Source: Clostridia bacterium (lineage in GTDB: Bacteria; Bacillota; Clostridia; Oscillospirales; CAG-272). Taken from it: a DNA stretch of 64,000 nt. A program made the translations under genes and the position numbers. A model generated the notes under the pieces. The model had not been told where the DNA came from and searched no databases. It worked only from the letters and a program-made list of their open reading frames with translations. Location: positions 124,001 through 188,000 of the forward strand of contig JAFQRL010000012.1 of the NCBI GenBank assembly GCA_017410065.1. Direction: 5' to 3'. Shown here piece after piece: positions 35,393 to 44,614 of the stretch; position 1 is the first letter of the stretch, and every line of letters begins with the position of its first letter.

Positions 35393-38329
35393 TTATTTTT
35401 TCCAATAATACTTTGCGTGAGTAGATCTCAGATACTCTGCAATAAGAGCAGGGTCCGTGAGCTGCTCGGGAAGGAACTCCGTGCCGCCCGTGGAGGTGGC
35501 GGTGGAGGTGTATCTCCAGCCCTCGGCGGAAAGAAGCACGACACGCGAAAGTGCGGAGCAGCCGTTGAAGGCATCGCGCTCGATAAGCACAACCGATTCG
35601 GGAACGGTTACGGAAACGACGGTGGCGTTATCTCTGAAGGCGGACTGGGATATTGCGGTAACGGGCGTTGAATTTATCGCGGAGGGAACGGTGATGCTCT
35701 CCGCAGAGCCAACGTAGCCGCAAACCATAATGCGTGAGTCGTCTATCCTTGCCCACACGAAGCCGTCCTCGGTGATGCCGCTTTCAGCAGAGCCGAAATA
35801 CACGGGTCTGTTAGCATAATTCCAGTTAGCATCCCAGCCTGTGGGTACCTCGGTAGCCTGGCAGAAGATTGTGAGCCTCGGGCAGCTCATAAAGGGGCTG
35901 TCGCCGATAGTCTCAATTCCGCTGTGGAGATAAATGCTCGTGAGAGCGGTACTGCCGTTGAATGCGTTTGATTCAATGCTCACAAGGCTCTTCGGGAGAA
36001 CGATAGCCCTGATCGCGGTGCCCTTGAAGGTGTATTTTCCAATAGAGGTAACACCCTCGGGAATGATCGCGCAGCTTATCTGCTCGCCGCCAACGAATAG
36101 CTTTTTTGCAAAGAGAAGCGGGTTTGAGTCCTCATCTCCAAAGGAGATGCCGCACCAGAAGGCAAGATCGCTGATGTAAAGCTCCTCCAGAGCTGAGCTT
36201 CCTCTGAATGCCTGAGCATCAATAAGGTTGAGAGCAGAGCCGTCTTCAATAGTGACCTTTGTGAGAACGGGACAGTAAGAAAGAGCGGAAATTCCAAGCT
36301 TTTCAACACTCTTCGGAATGATTATCTCCGATATGCCGCAGCCGTAGAAGGCGCAGGCATCGATTCTTGTTACCTTGCTTGGAATAGCAACTTCGGTAAG
36401 GTTATAGCAGGAATAGAATGCGTTTGCAGCTATTTGGATGACGTTTTCGCTGATGATGACCTTTTCGATAACGGTGTTATCCTTGAAGGCGTCCTCGCCG
36501 ATGGAAGTAACCTTATAGCCGTTTATCGCATCGGGGATCGTAACCGTGGAGCTTGTGCCCTCGTAGCCCGTGATGGAGACTCTGGAGGTGCGTTGCGTGT
36601 AGATGAGACCGTCTGCGGTCTTACCAACGTAAGGTGCGCTATATACGACCTGCGCTCCGTCGGGATTCCAGCTTGTGTTCCAGGTGGTAGGGGTGGATCT
36701 GTGCATAACGAGAAGCTTTGTCGAGCCGCAGCCTGCAAAGGCACCGCTTCCAACCGAAGTAACGGTATAAGGAATAAGCATTGCCGAGAGAGACGAGCAT
36801 CCCTCAAACGCATTTGCACCGATGACCGTTATACCCATAGGCAATGCCACCGACTTTAAGGAGGCACAGCCGGCAAAGGCGTGAGATGTGATAGTTGCCG
36901 TAGAGGTGAGAGTTACCAACTCAAGAGAGGAGGGAACAAACTCGCCGTTTTTTGAATAATCATCGGCACCGAAAAGATAGCCGAAATAGGTATTTTCATT
37001 GCTTTTGCCGCCTGCAAATGGAACGCTGAGCGACTTAAGCGAGCTGCATCCCTCAAAGGCTCCGAGACCAATGCTTGCCGTCGCGCCCTCGATGGCAATG
37101 CTCGTCAGCCCCGATGCGCCGTAAAACGCGCCCGCAGGCACGTCCTCGCCTGTGGTGAGAACGGCCGATTTAAGAGACTGTGGTATCATAACCGAGCTCT
37201 TATCGGGAGTCTGCGCGCCGAAGAAATAGCCGAGGTACAGGTTCTCGCCAATTGAGGGAAGGCTGATGGAAGCAAGATTATCACAGCCCTCAAAGGCTCC
37301 AAGACCAATGCTCTTGACCGATTGTGGGACCGCAAGAGTCGTGAAAGCAAGGCAACCCTTGAAGGCATACTTGCCGATGCCGTCAATGCCCTCGCCAAAA
37401 TTGATGCGCTGAATACATCTTGCGCCAAAGAAGGCGTAGTCGGGAATTGCGCCCGAGCCCGTGAGAGTGATCTCCTTAAGGCTATCGGGGATCGCCTGGT
37501 TATTGTAGGTATAGCTTTCAGCTCCGAAGATATAGCCGAGATAGCCGCTCTCTGCCGTGCCGCCGCCAACGAAGGGAAGCGAAATGGCTTCGATGCTCTT
37601 ACATTCCTCAAGCGCACCCTGCGCTATTGAATTAACGCTTGTGGGGACCGTGAGAGAGGTGAGGCTCTTGAAGCTTAAAGCATATCTCGGAATTGACTTT
37701 ACAGAGTTGTCAAGCACCACGCTCGTAACAGGATAGTAGTTGAAATAGAATTCATCCGCATAATAAAGGGGAGAGGAGGTATCGTTTCCGAGCTTGATCT
37801 TCACCCAGCGGGAAATATCAGCCTTTATTTCTTCAAAGAAATAAACCTTCGAAAGCTTTTCGCAATCCTTGAAGGCGTCCTCGCCGATCTCCGAAAGACC
37901 GCCGTGGATATATACCTCCTTAAGTGCGGAGCAGCCCTCAAAGGCACCCGCACCGATAGCCTCTATGCTATCGGGGAGCACAAGCTCCTCTATCCATTCA
38001 AGGCCGCGGAGGGCGTGGTCGCCAATGTGAGTTACCGTGTCGGGAATAGATACGGAAACTATCGTTTTGAGACCGTCGAATGCACCGTCCGCAATATGCG
38101 TTACGGGAAGCTCCTCGTAGGTCGATGATATGACGACGTTGCTATCCTCGCCCGTATAGCCAACGACAGATACATAGGTGCCGTCCTCGGAGATCTCGTA
38201 TAAAACGCCTGCTGTCGGATCGGGCTCATCCTCGCCGCTGCCCGTGCCGCCCATAACGCAGGAGGAAAGGGCAAATGCAAGCGCGCCTATCAAAACTAAA
38301 ATAAGTAAAACTGTGCGAAGCTTTTTCAT
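35393..38329 (-). CDS. BspA-type leucine-rich-repeat lipoprotein (large)
   Basis: This 978-residue surface lipoprotein has the signal MKKLRTVLLILVLIGALAFA and lipobox LSSC, so it should be lipid-anchored outside the membrane. Almost the whole chain is LRR_5 repeats of the pattern IGxxAFxGCxxLxxVxIPxxVxxI. Two insertions read like VYFGSAESGITEDGFVWARIDD and restart the repeat series. Such proteins in gut and oral bacteria are linked to adhesion or glycan binding, but no ligand can be given here. The start at 38329 follows TTTTGGAGG. An upstream in-frame extension to 38398 would bury the signal peptide. Confidence 0.92.
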   Translation of the reverse strand: MKKLRTVLLILVLIGALAFALSSCVMGGTGSGEDEPDPTAGVLYEISEDGTYVSVVGYTGEDSNVVISSTYEELPVTHIADGAFDGLKTIVSVSIPDTVTHIGDHALRGLEWIEELVLPDSIEAIGAGAFEGCSALKEVYIHGGLSEIGEDAFKDCEKLSKVYFFEEIKADISRWVKIKLGNDTSSPLYYADEFYFNYYPVTSVVLDNSVKSIPRYALSFKSLTSLTVPTSVNSIAQGALEECKSIEAISLPFVGGGTAESGYLGYIFGAESYTYNNQAIPDSLKEITLTGSGAIPDYAFFGARCIQRINFGEGIDGIGKYAFKGCLAFTTLAVPQSVKSIGLGAFEGCDNLASISLPSIGENLYLGYFFGAQTPDKSSVMIPQSLKSAVLTTGEDVPAGAFYGASGLTSIAIEGATASIGLGAFEGCSSLKSLSVPFAGGKSNENTYFGYLFGADDYSKNGEFVPSSLELVTLTSTATITSHAFAGCASLKSVALPMGITVIGANAFEGCSSLSAMLIPYTVTSVGSGAFAGCGSTKLLVMHRSTPTTWNTSWNPDGAQVVYSAPYVGKTADGLIYTQRTSRVSITGYEGTSSTVTIPDAINGYKVTSIGEDAFKDNTVIEKVIISENVIQIAANAFYSCYNLTEVAIPSKVTRIDACAFYGCGISEIIIPKSVEKLGISALSYCPVLTKVTIEDGSALNLIDAQAFRGSSALEELYISDLAFWCGISFGDEDSNPLLFAKKLFVGGEQISCAIIPEGVTSIGKYTFKGTAIRAIVLPKSLVSIESNAFNGSTALTSIYLHSGIETIGDSPFMSCPRLTIFCQATEVPTGWDANWNYANRPVYFGSAESGITEDGFVWARIDDSRIMVCGYVGSAESITVPSAINSTPVTAISQSAFRDNATVVSVTVPESVVLIERDAFNGCSALSRVVLLSAEGWRYTSTATSTGGTEFLPEQLTDPALIAEYLRSTHAKYYWKK

Positions 38330-38458
38330 AATTACCTCCAAAAGGGGGGATTTTGGCTTAATTATATCACAGCAGAACGAAAAATGCAAGGCGCGCAAGG
38401 TTTTAAAAATAAATTGATACGAAAACTTAACAGTTTATTTAAAAATCCGCTCCCTATT

Positions 38459-39487
38459 TTAAGCGAGATATCCGATCTTAACGGGAGCGCCGTTCTTTGC
38501 GGATTCAACAGCGGCACAGCAGACCGCCACTGTGTTGGCTCCGTCAAGCGAGGAGACGGGCATCGGCTTGCCGTCAGAGAGGGCGTCGATGAAATCCTTG
38601 ATCTCCTTCGATGCGTTGTGATCCTTGTAGCCCGCATAGATCATCTGGGGATTTACGTCGGAGAATCTGCAACCGAGCTCCTCGTTGGTTTCGTAAAGCT
38701 GAACGTAGGGAGCCTTGCTCTCAACGATAAGAGTGCCCTTCGTGCCGTAAACACAGGTCCTCATCGTATAATCTCTCTTGCAGCCGATAGAGACGAACAC
38801 CTTACCGATAACTTCGTTCGGGAACTTGAAAATTGCCACGGTGTTATCGTCGACGGGCCAATCCTTAAGGTACTTTTTGTTGGAATATGCCGTAACCTCG
38901 ATAGGGTCGCCCGCAAGCCACCTGAGAAGATCCACCGCGTGGCAACCTCCGCCTATAAAGGGGTGACGCTCGGGAACCTTTCTCCAATCCTCAAAGCCCG
39001 ACGTCCTTTCGTAGTTATGAGCATACTCGGATTCAACGAACATAAGCTCGCCTATCCTGCCCGAATCGATTATCTCTTTCATTTTTGCAAATCTCGGATT
39101 GGCACGGCAGATCTGACCGATCATAAGCTTACCGCCCACCTCGCGCTCGCAGGCTATCATCGCCTCGCAATCCTCAACCGTGAGAGCCATTGGCTTCTCG
39201 CAGAGCACAGCCTTGCCCGCTTTGAGGAATTTTTCTGTCATTTCTCTGTGAATTTGGTCGGGAGTAACGAGGACGACCGCATCAAGCTCGGGGTCGTTTA
39301 CAAGATAATTATAATCGGTGTATACTCTCTCAACGCCGAACTCCTCGGCTCTGATCTTGAGATTTTCCTCGTCTGTTCCGCAGATAGCGTAAAGCTCTGC
39401 ATTTTCATTGTCGGCGATACCCCTCATATGAAGCTTCGCCATACTGCTACATCCAACGACTGCGCACTTAAAAACTTTTTTTGCCAT
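38459..39487 (-). CDS. Gfo/Idh/MocA family oxidoreductase
   Basis: This 342-residue NAD(P)-dependent sugar or inositol dehydrogenase-like protein has a Rossmann start CAVVGCSSMAKLHMRGIAD, the PDQIHREMTEKFLKAGKAVLCEKP block with the EKP motif at residues 97-99, and a second-domain signature GGGCHAVDLLRWLAGDP with the conserved His. Its substrate is unknown. It is divergent from an AraC regulator 132 bases away, suggesting that the regulator controls it in response to a sugar. Confidence 0.92.
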   Translation of the reverse strand: MAKKVFKCAVVGCSSMAKLHMRGIADNENAELYAICGTDEENLKIRAEEFGVERVYTDYNYLVNDPELDAVVLVTPDQIHREMTEKFLKAGKAVLCEKPMALTVEDCEAMIACEREVGGKLMIGQICRANPRFAKMKEIIDSGRIGELMFVESEYAHNYERTSGFEDWRKVPERHPFIGGGCHAVDLLRWLAGDPIEVTAYSNKKYLKDWPVDDNTVAIFKFPNEVIGKVFVSIGCKRDYTMRTCVYGTKGTLIVESKAPYVQLYETNEELGCRFSDVNPQMIYAGYKDHNASKEIKDFIDALSDGKPMPVSSLDGANTVAVCCAAVESAKNGAPVKIGYLA

Positions 39488-39527
39488 AGCTCTTCCATTC
39501 CTTTCGGTTTTGTGTTAGAATATAAGT

Positions 39528-39540
39528 GAGGTTTGACCTC
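39528..39540. promoter_or_regulatory. Small palindrome in the divergent oxidoreductase/AraC region
   Basis: GAGGT-TTG-ACCTC is a 5-bp inverted repeat with a 3-base centre. It lies just downstream of the expected start of oxidoreductase transcription. It could be a regulator half-site pair; evidence is weak. Confidence 0.35.
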
Positions 39541-39546
39541 GGTTTT

Positions 39547-39575
39547 ATTGTAACATTTATCCGAGCGATGAGCAA
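39547..39575 (-). promoter_or_regulatory. Promoter of the Gfo/Idh/MocA gene
   Basis: On the minus strand TTGCTC (39575-39570) and TACAAT (39552-39547) are 17 bases apart, with a TG one base before the -10 box. Confidence 0.6.
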
Positions 39576-39619
39576 TACTTTTTTGTTGGAGAAAATCGTC
39601 ATTTTGTTGGAGGAGAGCT

Positions 39620-40432
39620 ATGAGCTATTCTGATACGGGAAAATACAGAGGCAACGAGGCGTACCTTCAGCTTGCCGCAATAGATGCAGAGCCCGTGCTG
39701 TCGGAAGGACGCACAAAGCCCACGGTGAGACGTAATTTCACGGTTGAGTGTAATCTTTCGGGCAGAGGCGCGGTTTATATAAACGGTAGAAAATTCGATA
39801 TCAAGAAGGGAGATTGCTATATCCTTTTCCCGGGAGATATTATCGAATATTATTCCTCAAGGGAGTCGCCGAGGCTTGGCATCTGGTGCGTTGTCGGAGG
39901 AAACAGAATAGCCGAGGCTCTGCGAGTTGCGGGGATAAGCTCGGAGCAGCCGATGGCTCCCCCCGAATGCTTCGACAGGCTATGCGCGGTCATAGAGAGA
40001 ATGAGAGAGCTTAACGGAAGAAATGACGTCGGCTCGGAATATTTGAGAACGGCTCTGGTATATGAGCTTATCGGAATACTTACCGAGGGAAGAAGCGACG
40101 GCAGAAGCGAGATATGGCTCAGCAGGGCACTGGATATTATGGAGACCCGATATAATAAGCCTCTGAACGTCACGGATATTTCAAATGAGGTCGGCTTTGA
40201 GAGAAGCTATTTTTCCACCGTCTTCAAGGAGCGGGTCGGGAAGTCTCCTCACGAATATCTGATGGGACTGCGTATCTCGGAGGCGTGCCGTATGCTGGAG
40301 AGAGGACTGTCGGTTTCGGAGGTAGCCTTCGCAGTCGGACTTGAGCCGAAGAACTTCGCAAGGGCATTCAGAGCCCGTATGACCGTCTCCGCCGCAGAAT
40401 ACAGACGCAAAAGCCTTAATAAAAAAGGATGA
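39620..40432 (+). CDS. AraC family transcriptional regulator
   Basis: This 270-residue protein has an N-terminal cupin-like sensing domain (GRGAVYINGRKFDIKKGDCYILFPGDIIEYY), which usually binds a sugar. A C-terminal double helix-turn-helix domain follows from about residue 170: PLNVTDISNEVGFERSYFSTVFKERVGKSPHEYL and SVSEVAFAVGLEPKNFARAF (each a run within it). GGAGGAGAGCT precedes the ATG. The divergent dehydrogenase is the most likely target. Confidence 0.92.
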   Translation: MSYSDTGKYRGNEAYLQLAAIDAEPVLSEGRTKPTVRRNFTVECNLSGRGAVYINGRKFDIKKGDCYILFPGDIIEYYSSRESPRLGIWCVVGGNRIAEALRVAGISSEQPMAPPECFDRLCAVIERMRELNGRNDVGSEYLRTALVYELIGILTEGRSDGRSEIWLSRALDIMETRYNKPLNVTDISNEVGFERSYFSTVFKERVGKSPHEYLMGLRISEACRMLERGLSVSEVAFAVGLEPKNFARAFRARMTVSAAEYRRKSLNKKG

Positions 40433-40477
40433 TCACCTGTAAATATCAGGCGATGGCTGAAAAGCTCCCAAGGAAAT

Positions 40478-40491
40478 TAACTAATTAGTTA
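40478..40491. promoter_or_regulatory. 14-bp palindrome before the flavoprotein operon
   Basis: TAACTAATTAGTTA is a perfect palindrome of the kind bound by MarR-type dimers. A T-run follows, so it could also help end araC transcription. It lies 160 bases before the next gene. Confidence 0.35.
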
Positions 40492-40638
40492 CTTTTTTGT
40501 AAAGGAAGCCCTGAAATTTAGCAAAAGCACTTGAAATTTTCTCAAATATATGTTATTATATAAACTGTATTTTTATTGGAACAGTAGTTTTGACCGCGTT
40601 TTGATGAAAGGTGCGGTCTGATGTTTTTGGAGGAAGCT

Positions 40639-41493
40639 ATGTATAGGATAGTAAATAAAAAAAGCCTTAACCCCACAGTCACCCTGATGGATATTGAAGC
40701 CCCCCTCGTTGCAAAGAAGGCAGAGGCGGGTCAGTTCATAATCCTTCGCGTGGATGATGAGGGCGAGAGAATACCCCTCACAGTTGCGGGCTTTGATAGA
40801 GATGCGGGCACGGTAAGAATAATCTTCCAGATCGTCGGTGCCACGACCGCAAAGCTCAATGCTAAAAGCGCAGGGGAATATATATCAGATTTCGCGGGCC
40901 CTCTCGGTCTTGCCACCGAGCTTGAGGGGCTTTCCGAGGTATGCATAGTCGGCGGCGGCGTTGGCTGTGCCATAGCTCTTCCCATTGCCGAAAAGCTTCA
41001 CAGAATGGGATGTAAGGTAACGTCGGTCATCGGCTTCAGAAATAAGGACCTTCTTATCCTTGAGGATGAATTCCGCGCTGTTTCAGACGAGCTCTACGTT
41101 ATGACAGACGACGGCTCCTACGGCAGAGAGGGCAACGTTTGCGTGCCCCTTCTCGAAATGTTTGGCGGCGGCAAAAAATTTGATAAGGTCATCACCATAG
41201 GTCCTCTTATTATGATGAAATTCGTCGTTGAGGCAACCCGTCCCACAGGTATCCCCTGCGTCGTTTCGATGAACCCCATAATGATAGACGGCACGGGTAT
41301 GTGCGGCGGATGCCGCCTCACTCTTAATGTTGACGGCAAGCGCGTCACGAAATTCGCCTGTGTCGACGGACCCGATTTTAACGGCTACGAGGTCGATTTC
41401 GACGAAGCAATGTCAAGGGGCAGAATGTATGCCGACTTTGAGCGTCACGCATACGAGAGCACCTGTAATCTTTTCAAAAAGGAGGCCCGCTGA
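40639..41493 (+). CDS. Sulfide/dihydroorotate dehydrogenase-like FAD/NAD-binding subunit (NfnA-like)
   Basis: This 284-residue protein resembles ferredoxin-NADP reductase-type small subunits. The FAD part is near AGQFIILRVDDEGERIPLTVAG. The NAD part has CIVGGGVGCAIALPIAEKL. A C-terminal [2Fe-2S] site is suggested by GTGMCGGCRLTLNVDGKRV and FACVDGPDF. The start at 40639 follows GGAGGA at 40629-40634 rather than the ATG at 40621. Together with the next gene it matches NfnAB, which in anaerobes couples NADH and reduced ferredoxin to NADP reduction. Sulfide dehydrogenase SudAB is the alternative. Confidence 0.88.
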   Translation: MYRIVNKKSLNPTVTLMDIEAPLVAKKAEAGQFIILRVDDEGERIPLTVAGFDRDAGTVRIIFQIVGATTAKLNAKSAGEYISDFAGPLGLATELEGLSEVCIVGGGVGCAIALPIAEKLHRMGCKVTSVIGFRNKDLLILEDEFRAVSDELYVMTDDGSYGREGNVCVPLLEMFGGGKKFDKVITIGPLIMMKFVVEATRPTGIPCVVSMNPIMIDGTGMCGGCRLTLNVDGKRVTKFACVDGPDFNGYEVDFDEAMSRGRMYADFERHAYESTCNLFKKEAR

Positions 41494-41494
41494 A

Positions 41495-42904
41495 ATGGCG
41501 AATATGTCACCCAAAAGAAACCCAATGCCAACTCAGGACCCCAAGGTCAGAGCCCGCAATTTTAACGAGGTCGCCACAGGCTACACCGCAGAGATGGCAA
41601 TAGACGAGGCTATGCGTTGCCTCAATTGCAAAAATATGCCCTGCGTCAGCGGCTGTCCCGTAAATATTCATATTCCCGAATTTATCGGCAAAATAAAGGA
41701 AGGGGATTTCGAGGGAGCTTATCAGATAATCTCAAGGACCTCCTCTCTACCTGCGGTCTGCGGCAGAGTCTGCCCCCAGGAAAATCAGTGCGAGGCAAAA
41801 TGCGTGCGCGGCATCAAGGGAGAAAGCGTCGGTATCGGCAGGCTTGAACGCTTCGTTGCCGATTGGCATAATGCTCATAGCGATAAGATCCCCGAGGTAG
41901 CCGAAAAATGCGGCCATAAGGTAGCCGTTATCGGCTCGGGTCCCTCGGGTCTCACCTGTGCGGGCGACCTTGCAAAGTCGGGCTTTGACGTAACCGTTTT
42001 TGAGGCTCTGCACACCGCGGGCGGCGTACTTGTTTACGGTATCCCCGAATTCCGTCTCCCCAAGGCAATAGTGAAAAAAGAGGTGGATAACCTCAAGGCG
42101 ATGGGCGTTGAGTTTATGACCAATGTTATAATAGGTAAGACTCTCACCGTGGACGAGCTCTTTGATATGGGCTTTGAGGCGGTATTTATCGGCACAGGCG
42201 CAGGTCTTCCGAACTTTATGGGAATTCCGGGTGAATCCCTGAAGGGAGTTTATTCGGCAAACGAATTCCTCACAAGAAGTAATCTTATGAAGGCTTATCG
42301 CGAGGATCCCGACACCCCCATTATGAAGGGCGGCAGAGTTGCGGTCGTTGGCGGCGGAAACGTTGCAATGGACGCGGCAAGAACGGCTCTCAGGCTCGGT
42401 GCGGAAAAGGTTTATATCGTCTACCGCCGTTCAATGGAGGAGCTTCCCGCAAGGCGCGAGGAGGTAGAGCACGCAGAGGAGGAGGGAATAGAGTTCCGCC
42501 TGCTTTGTAACCCCACGGAAATTCTCGGATATAATAATCCCGACGATCGCCGCGATTCTAAAAACGGCTTCGTCACAGGTATGAGATGCGTGAGAATGGA
42601 GCTCGGGGAGCCCGACGAGCGCGGCAGACGTCGCCCCGTTGTGATCGAAGGCAGCGACTTCGTCCTCGACGTTGACACCGTCGTTATGTCCATAGGCACC
42701 TCCCCCAACCCCCTTATTAAGTCCACCACGGGCGGCCTTGAGGTAAACGGTCGCGGCGGCATTATCGTAAACGAGGAGGGACTCACCTCAAGAGAGGGCG
42801 TTTATGCAGGCGGCGACGCTGTCACAGGTGCGGCAACCGTTATCTCCGCTATGGGCGCGGGAAAGCTTGCGGCAAGTGCGATAAAGAGTCATCTTTTAAA
42901 ATAA
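41495..42904 (+). CDS. gltA: NADPH-dependent glutamate synthase-like flavoprotein (NfnB/GltA-like)
   Basis: This 469-residue protein is the large partner of the preceding subunit. The N-terminal iron-sulfur region has CLNCKNMPCVSGCPVNIHIP and CGRVCPQENQCEAKCV, typical of the family. The first dinucleotide motif is VIGSGPSGLTCAGDLAKSG, followed by GGVLVYGIPEFRLPK. The NADPH domain has VVGGGNVAMDAARTALRLGA and YRRSMEELPARREEVEHA. The end holds GGDAVTGAATVISAMGAGK. The start at 41495 follows AAAGGAGG and lies one base after the previous stop codon. No large glutamate synthase subunit is nearby, which favours the NfnAB role. Confidence 0.92.
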   Translation: MANMSPKRNPMPTQDPKVRARNFNEVATGYTAEMAIDEAMRCLNCKNMPCVSGCPVNIHIPEFIGKIKEGDFEGAYQIISRTSSLPAVCGRVCPQENQCEAKCVRGIKGESVGIGRLERFVADWHNAHSDKIPEVAEKCGHKVAVIGSGPSGLTCAGDLAKSGFDVTVFEALHTAGGVLVYGIPEFRLPKAIVKKEVDNLKAMGVEFMTNVIIGKTLTVDELFDMGFEAVFIGTGAGLPNFMGIPGESLKGVYSANEFLTRSNLMKAYREDPDTPIMKGGRVAVVGGGNVAMDAARTALRLGAEKVYIVYRRSMEELPARREEVEHAEEEGIEFRLLCNPTEILGYNNPDDRRDSKNGFVTGMRCVRMELGEPDERGRRRPVVIEGSDFVLDVDTVVMSIGTSPNPLIKSTTGGLEVNGRGGIIVNEEGLTSREGVYAGGDAVTGAATVISAMGAGKLAASAIKSHLLK

Positions 42905-42920
42905 TTTCCTTCGGAGGGCG

Positions 42921-43499
42921 GTGAGCAAAATTACCGATAAAACCCCAAAAAAGCAAACAATTATTTGCAAAACACCTAAAAGGTACATAAAAGAAGCGGC
43001 GATATGCTCGCTTCTTGCGGCGCTGATGTGCGTTTCGGGAATGATCAGTATTCCGCTTTTTATTCCTGCAACGCTCCAGACTCTCGTGCTTTTCTTCGGC
43101 TTGTTTTATATCGGAGGAAGGCTCACCTCGCTATCGGTGCTTTTATATATTTTGATAGGTGCGCTCGGCGTGCCTGTGTTCTCGGGCTTTTCGGGAGGCG
43201 CATCCCGCCTTTTCGATCAGACAGGCGGCTTCATTTTCGGTCTGCTCCTCTCGTCGCTCCTTTATTGGCTGCTTGAATTTATCCTCCCGAGGCTTCCGTC
43301 GTCGAAGCTTATCTCGGGAATAGTCTCCCATATTCTCTTATACCTTGTTGGTGCGCTATGGTTTGCTCTCGGCTACCTCGGCGGTAGTGAGCATATCCCA
43401 TTTGCACTCCTCACCTCTGTCCTTCCGTTCCTTATTCCCGATGCGATCAAATTCGCCGCGGCGTATATCATAGCAAAAAGAATACCGAAGCTCACTTGA
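42921..43499 (+). CDS. bioY: Biotin transporter BioY
   Basis: This 192-residue membrane protein with about six spans is the substrate-binding subunit of an ECF-type biotin importer. Hallmarks are ALMCVSGMISIPLF, LVLFFGLFYIGGRLTSLSVLLYILIGALG within it, PVFSGFSGGASRLFDQTGGF and a C-terminal LTSVLPFLIPDAIKFAAAYI. The start is GTG at 42921 behind CGGAGGG. No EcfA/EcfT genes are adjacent, so it must share an energising module or work alone. It is 16 bases after gltA, so likely cotranscribed. Confidence 0.93.
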   Translation: MSKITDKTPKKQTIICKTPKRYIKEAAICSLLAALMCVSGMISIPLFIPATLQTLVLFFGLFYIGGRLTSLSVLLYILIGALGVPVFSGFSGGASRLFDQTGGFIFGLLLSSLLYWLLEFILPRLPSSKLISGIVSHILLYLVGALWFALGYLGGSEHIPFALLTSVLPFLIPDAIKFAAAYIIAKRIPKLT

Positions 43500-43540
43500 T
43501 GCACCCCCCGCCACCCAAGTCAAGCCTCGGTATTCTTTTT
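43479..43540 (+). terminator. Terminator overlapping the bioY 3' end
   Basis: AAGAATACCGA (43479-43489) inside the last codons of bioY pairs with TCGGTATTCTT (43527-43537) beyond the stop. TTTTTATTTTTATT follows. The long loop contains a C-rich stretch. Confidence 0.7.
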
Positions 43541-43623
43541 ATTTTTATTGTACGATGTTCACCGCGCAGATATCGGCGCACATCATTAGGTTGAATTTAT
43601 GGCTGAAATGCAGCTTTTACAGC

Positions 43624-44343
43624 TTAAAGCTCAATTGCGTCCACAGCCGCCCAAGCCGCCTCTTTTTCCTCGCGGCTCACGAATATCTCAAAATCGGAGA
43701 AGCTGTTTCCCGCTACCTTAACTCCGAATAACACCCTGAGCCAGGTAAGCGCGAGAGCATATCTGCCTATACCGCGGCTTGCGTGCTGACCGTCGTAGTG
43801 AGTGTTGTACCCTTCAACGAAAAGCCTCCTCATCACAGAGCCCGAAGGAATAAATATATCAGCGCCGCATCTCTTGAACACCTCTTTGTACGTCTCTTCA
43901 ACCTGGTCAAACATCTCAAGGGGGGAGTAGAAGCCTAATTTTTTCATCGTGGAAAGAAGCTTGTTTGAATATCCCCAGGTCTCGTGAAGGGCGATCTTTG
44001 CTTTCGGGCAGATGGTTTTGGCAAATGCTATCAGCTCATAAATATACGGCTCAAAATGGTGTATCTCACCCGATCTTGACGATGATTCCTGGAAGGTTAT
44101 AACGTCCCATTCCTCAAGCCGCAGTCCCTCCTCCAGGGAGACGTGCTTTCCTGTTGACACTCCGTTTACAATAAAGCTGTACTCCGAAAGTCCCTTTATA
44201 TGGTTTTTATAATGCTCAACCAAAGTGCAGCCTCCAATATAAAGATTTGCGCAGAGGATCTCAACGCCTGCCGCATCGCAAACTCCCTTTAAATATGCCT
44301 GAGCATCCTCGGAGAAGCTGTTTCCAATAGACAAAACCTTCAT
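43624..44343 (-). CDS. DUF4886 (SGNH-like) protein without signal peptide
   Basis: This 239-residue protein resembles SGNH esterases. The GNSFS motif at residues 6-10 supplies the serine, YIGGCT gives a glycine block, ITFQESSS takes the place of the usual GxND, and DGQHASRGIGRY near 184 supplies the Asp-His pair. An acyl-carbohydrate esterase role is inferred from the fold. No signal peptide is seen, so it should act inside the cell. The start at 44343 follows AAGGAAGG. An in-frame ATG at 44517 directly abuts the -10 box and would not be transcribed. Confidence 0.85.
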   Translation of the reverse strand: MKVLSIGNSFSEDAQAYLKGVCDAAGVEILCANLYIGGCTLVEHYKNHIKGLSEYSFIVNGVSTGKHVSLEEGLRLEEWDVITFQESSSRSGEIHHFEPYIYELIAFAKTICPKAKIALHETWGYSNKLLSTMKKLGFYSPLEMFDQVEETYKEVFKRCGADIFIPSGSVMRRLFVEGYNTHYDGQHASRGIGRYALALTWLRVLFGVKVAGNSFSDFEIFVSREEKEAAWAAVDAIEL

Positions 44344-44483
44344 TTTTACCTTCCTTTTTGAGCTTTTTGACGGCTGAGGGAAAGCTTCAATTATAAAACG
44401 AAATCCGCTCGCACAGGCAAGCCGACCTTTGCAAGCCGCTTGCTTCGCTTCATAAATAAGACGGAAGCTCTCGCCGAAAAGCA

Positions 44484-44546
44484 ATGTACGCCGAAGCGAT
44501 ATTGCTCCGACGTACATATTATATCATATACTAAAAAGCTTGTAAA
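44484..44546 (-). promoter_or_regulatory. Promoter and 5' hairpin of the DUF4886 gene
   Basis: On the minus strand TTTACA (44546-44541) and TATAAT (44523-44518) are 17 bases apart. Immediately downstream is an imperfect inverted repeat, ATGTACG (44484-44490) with CGTACAT (44511-44517), with inner CG and AGC/GCT pairs. The leader is about 170 bases long. Confidence 0.65.
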
Positions 44547-44614
44547 GTATTAATTTTAATATACTACCATACGTTTTGAAATATAGCAAAGCTCACTTTA
44601 AGCTGCTTTTTCGG

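Noticed and set aside
44344..44517. N-terminal extension of the DUF4886 protein to 44517
   Set aside because: That ATG directly follows the -10 box, upstream of the expected transcript start. The ATG at 44343 has a good ribosome site and begins at the family start.
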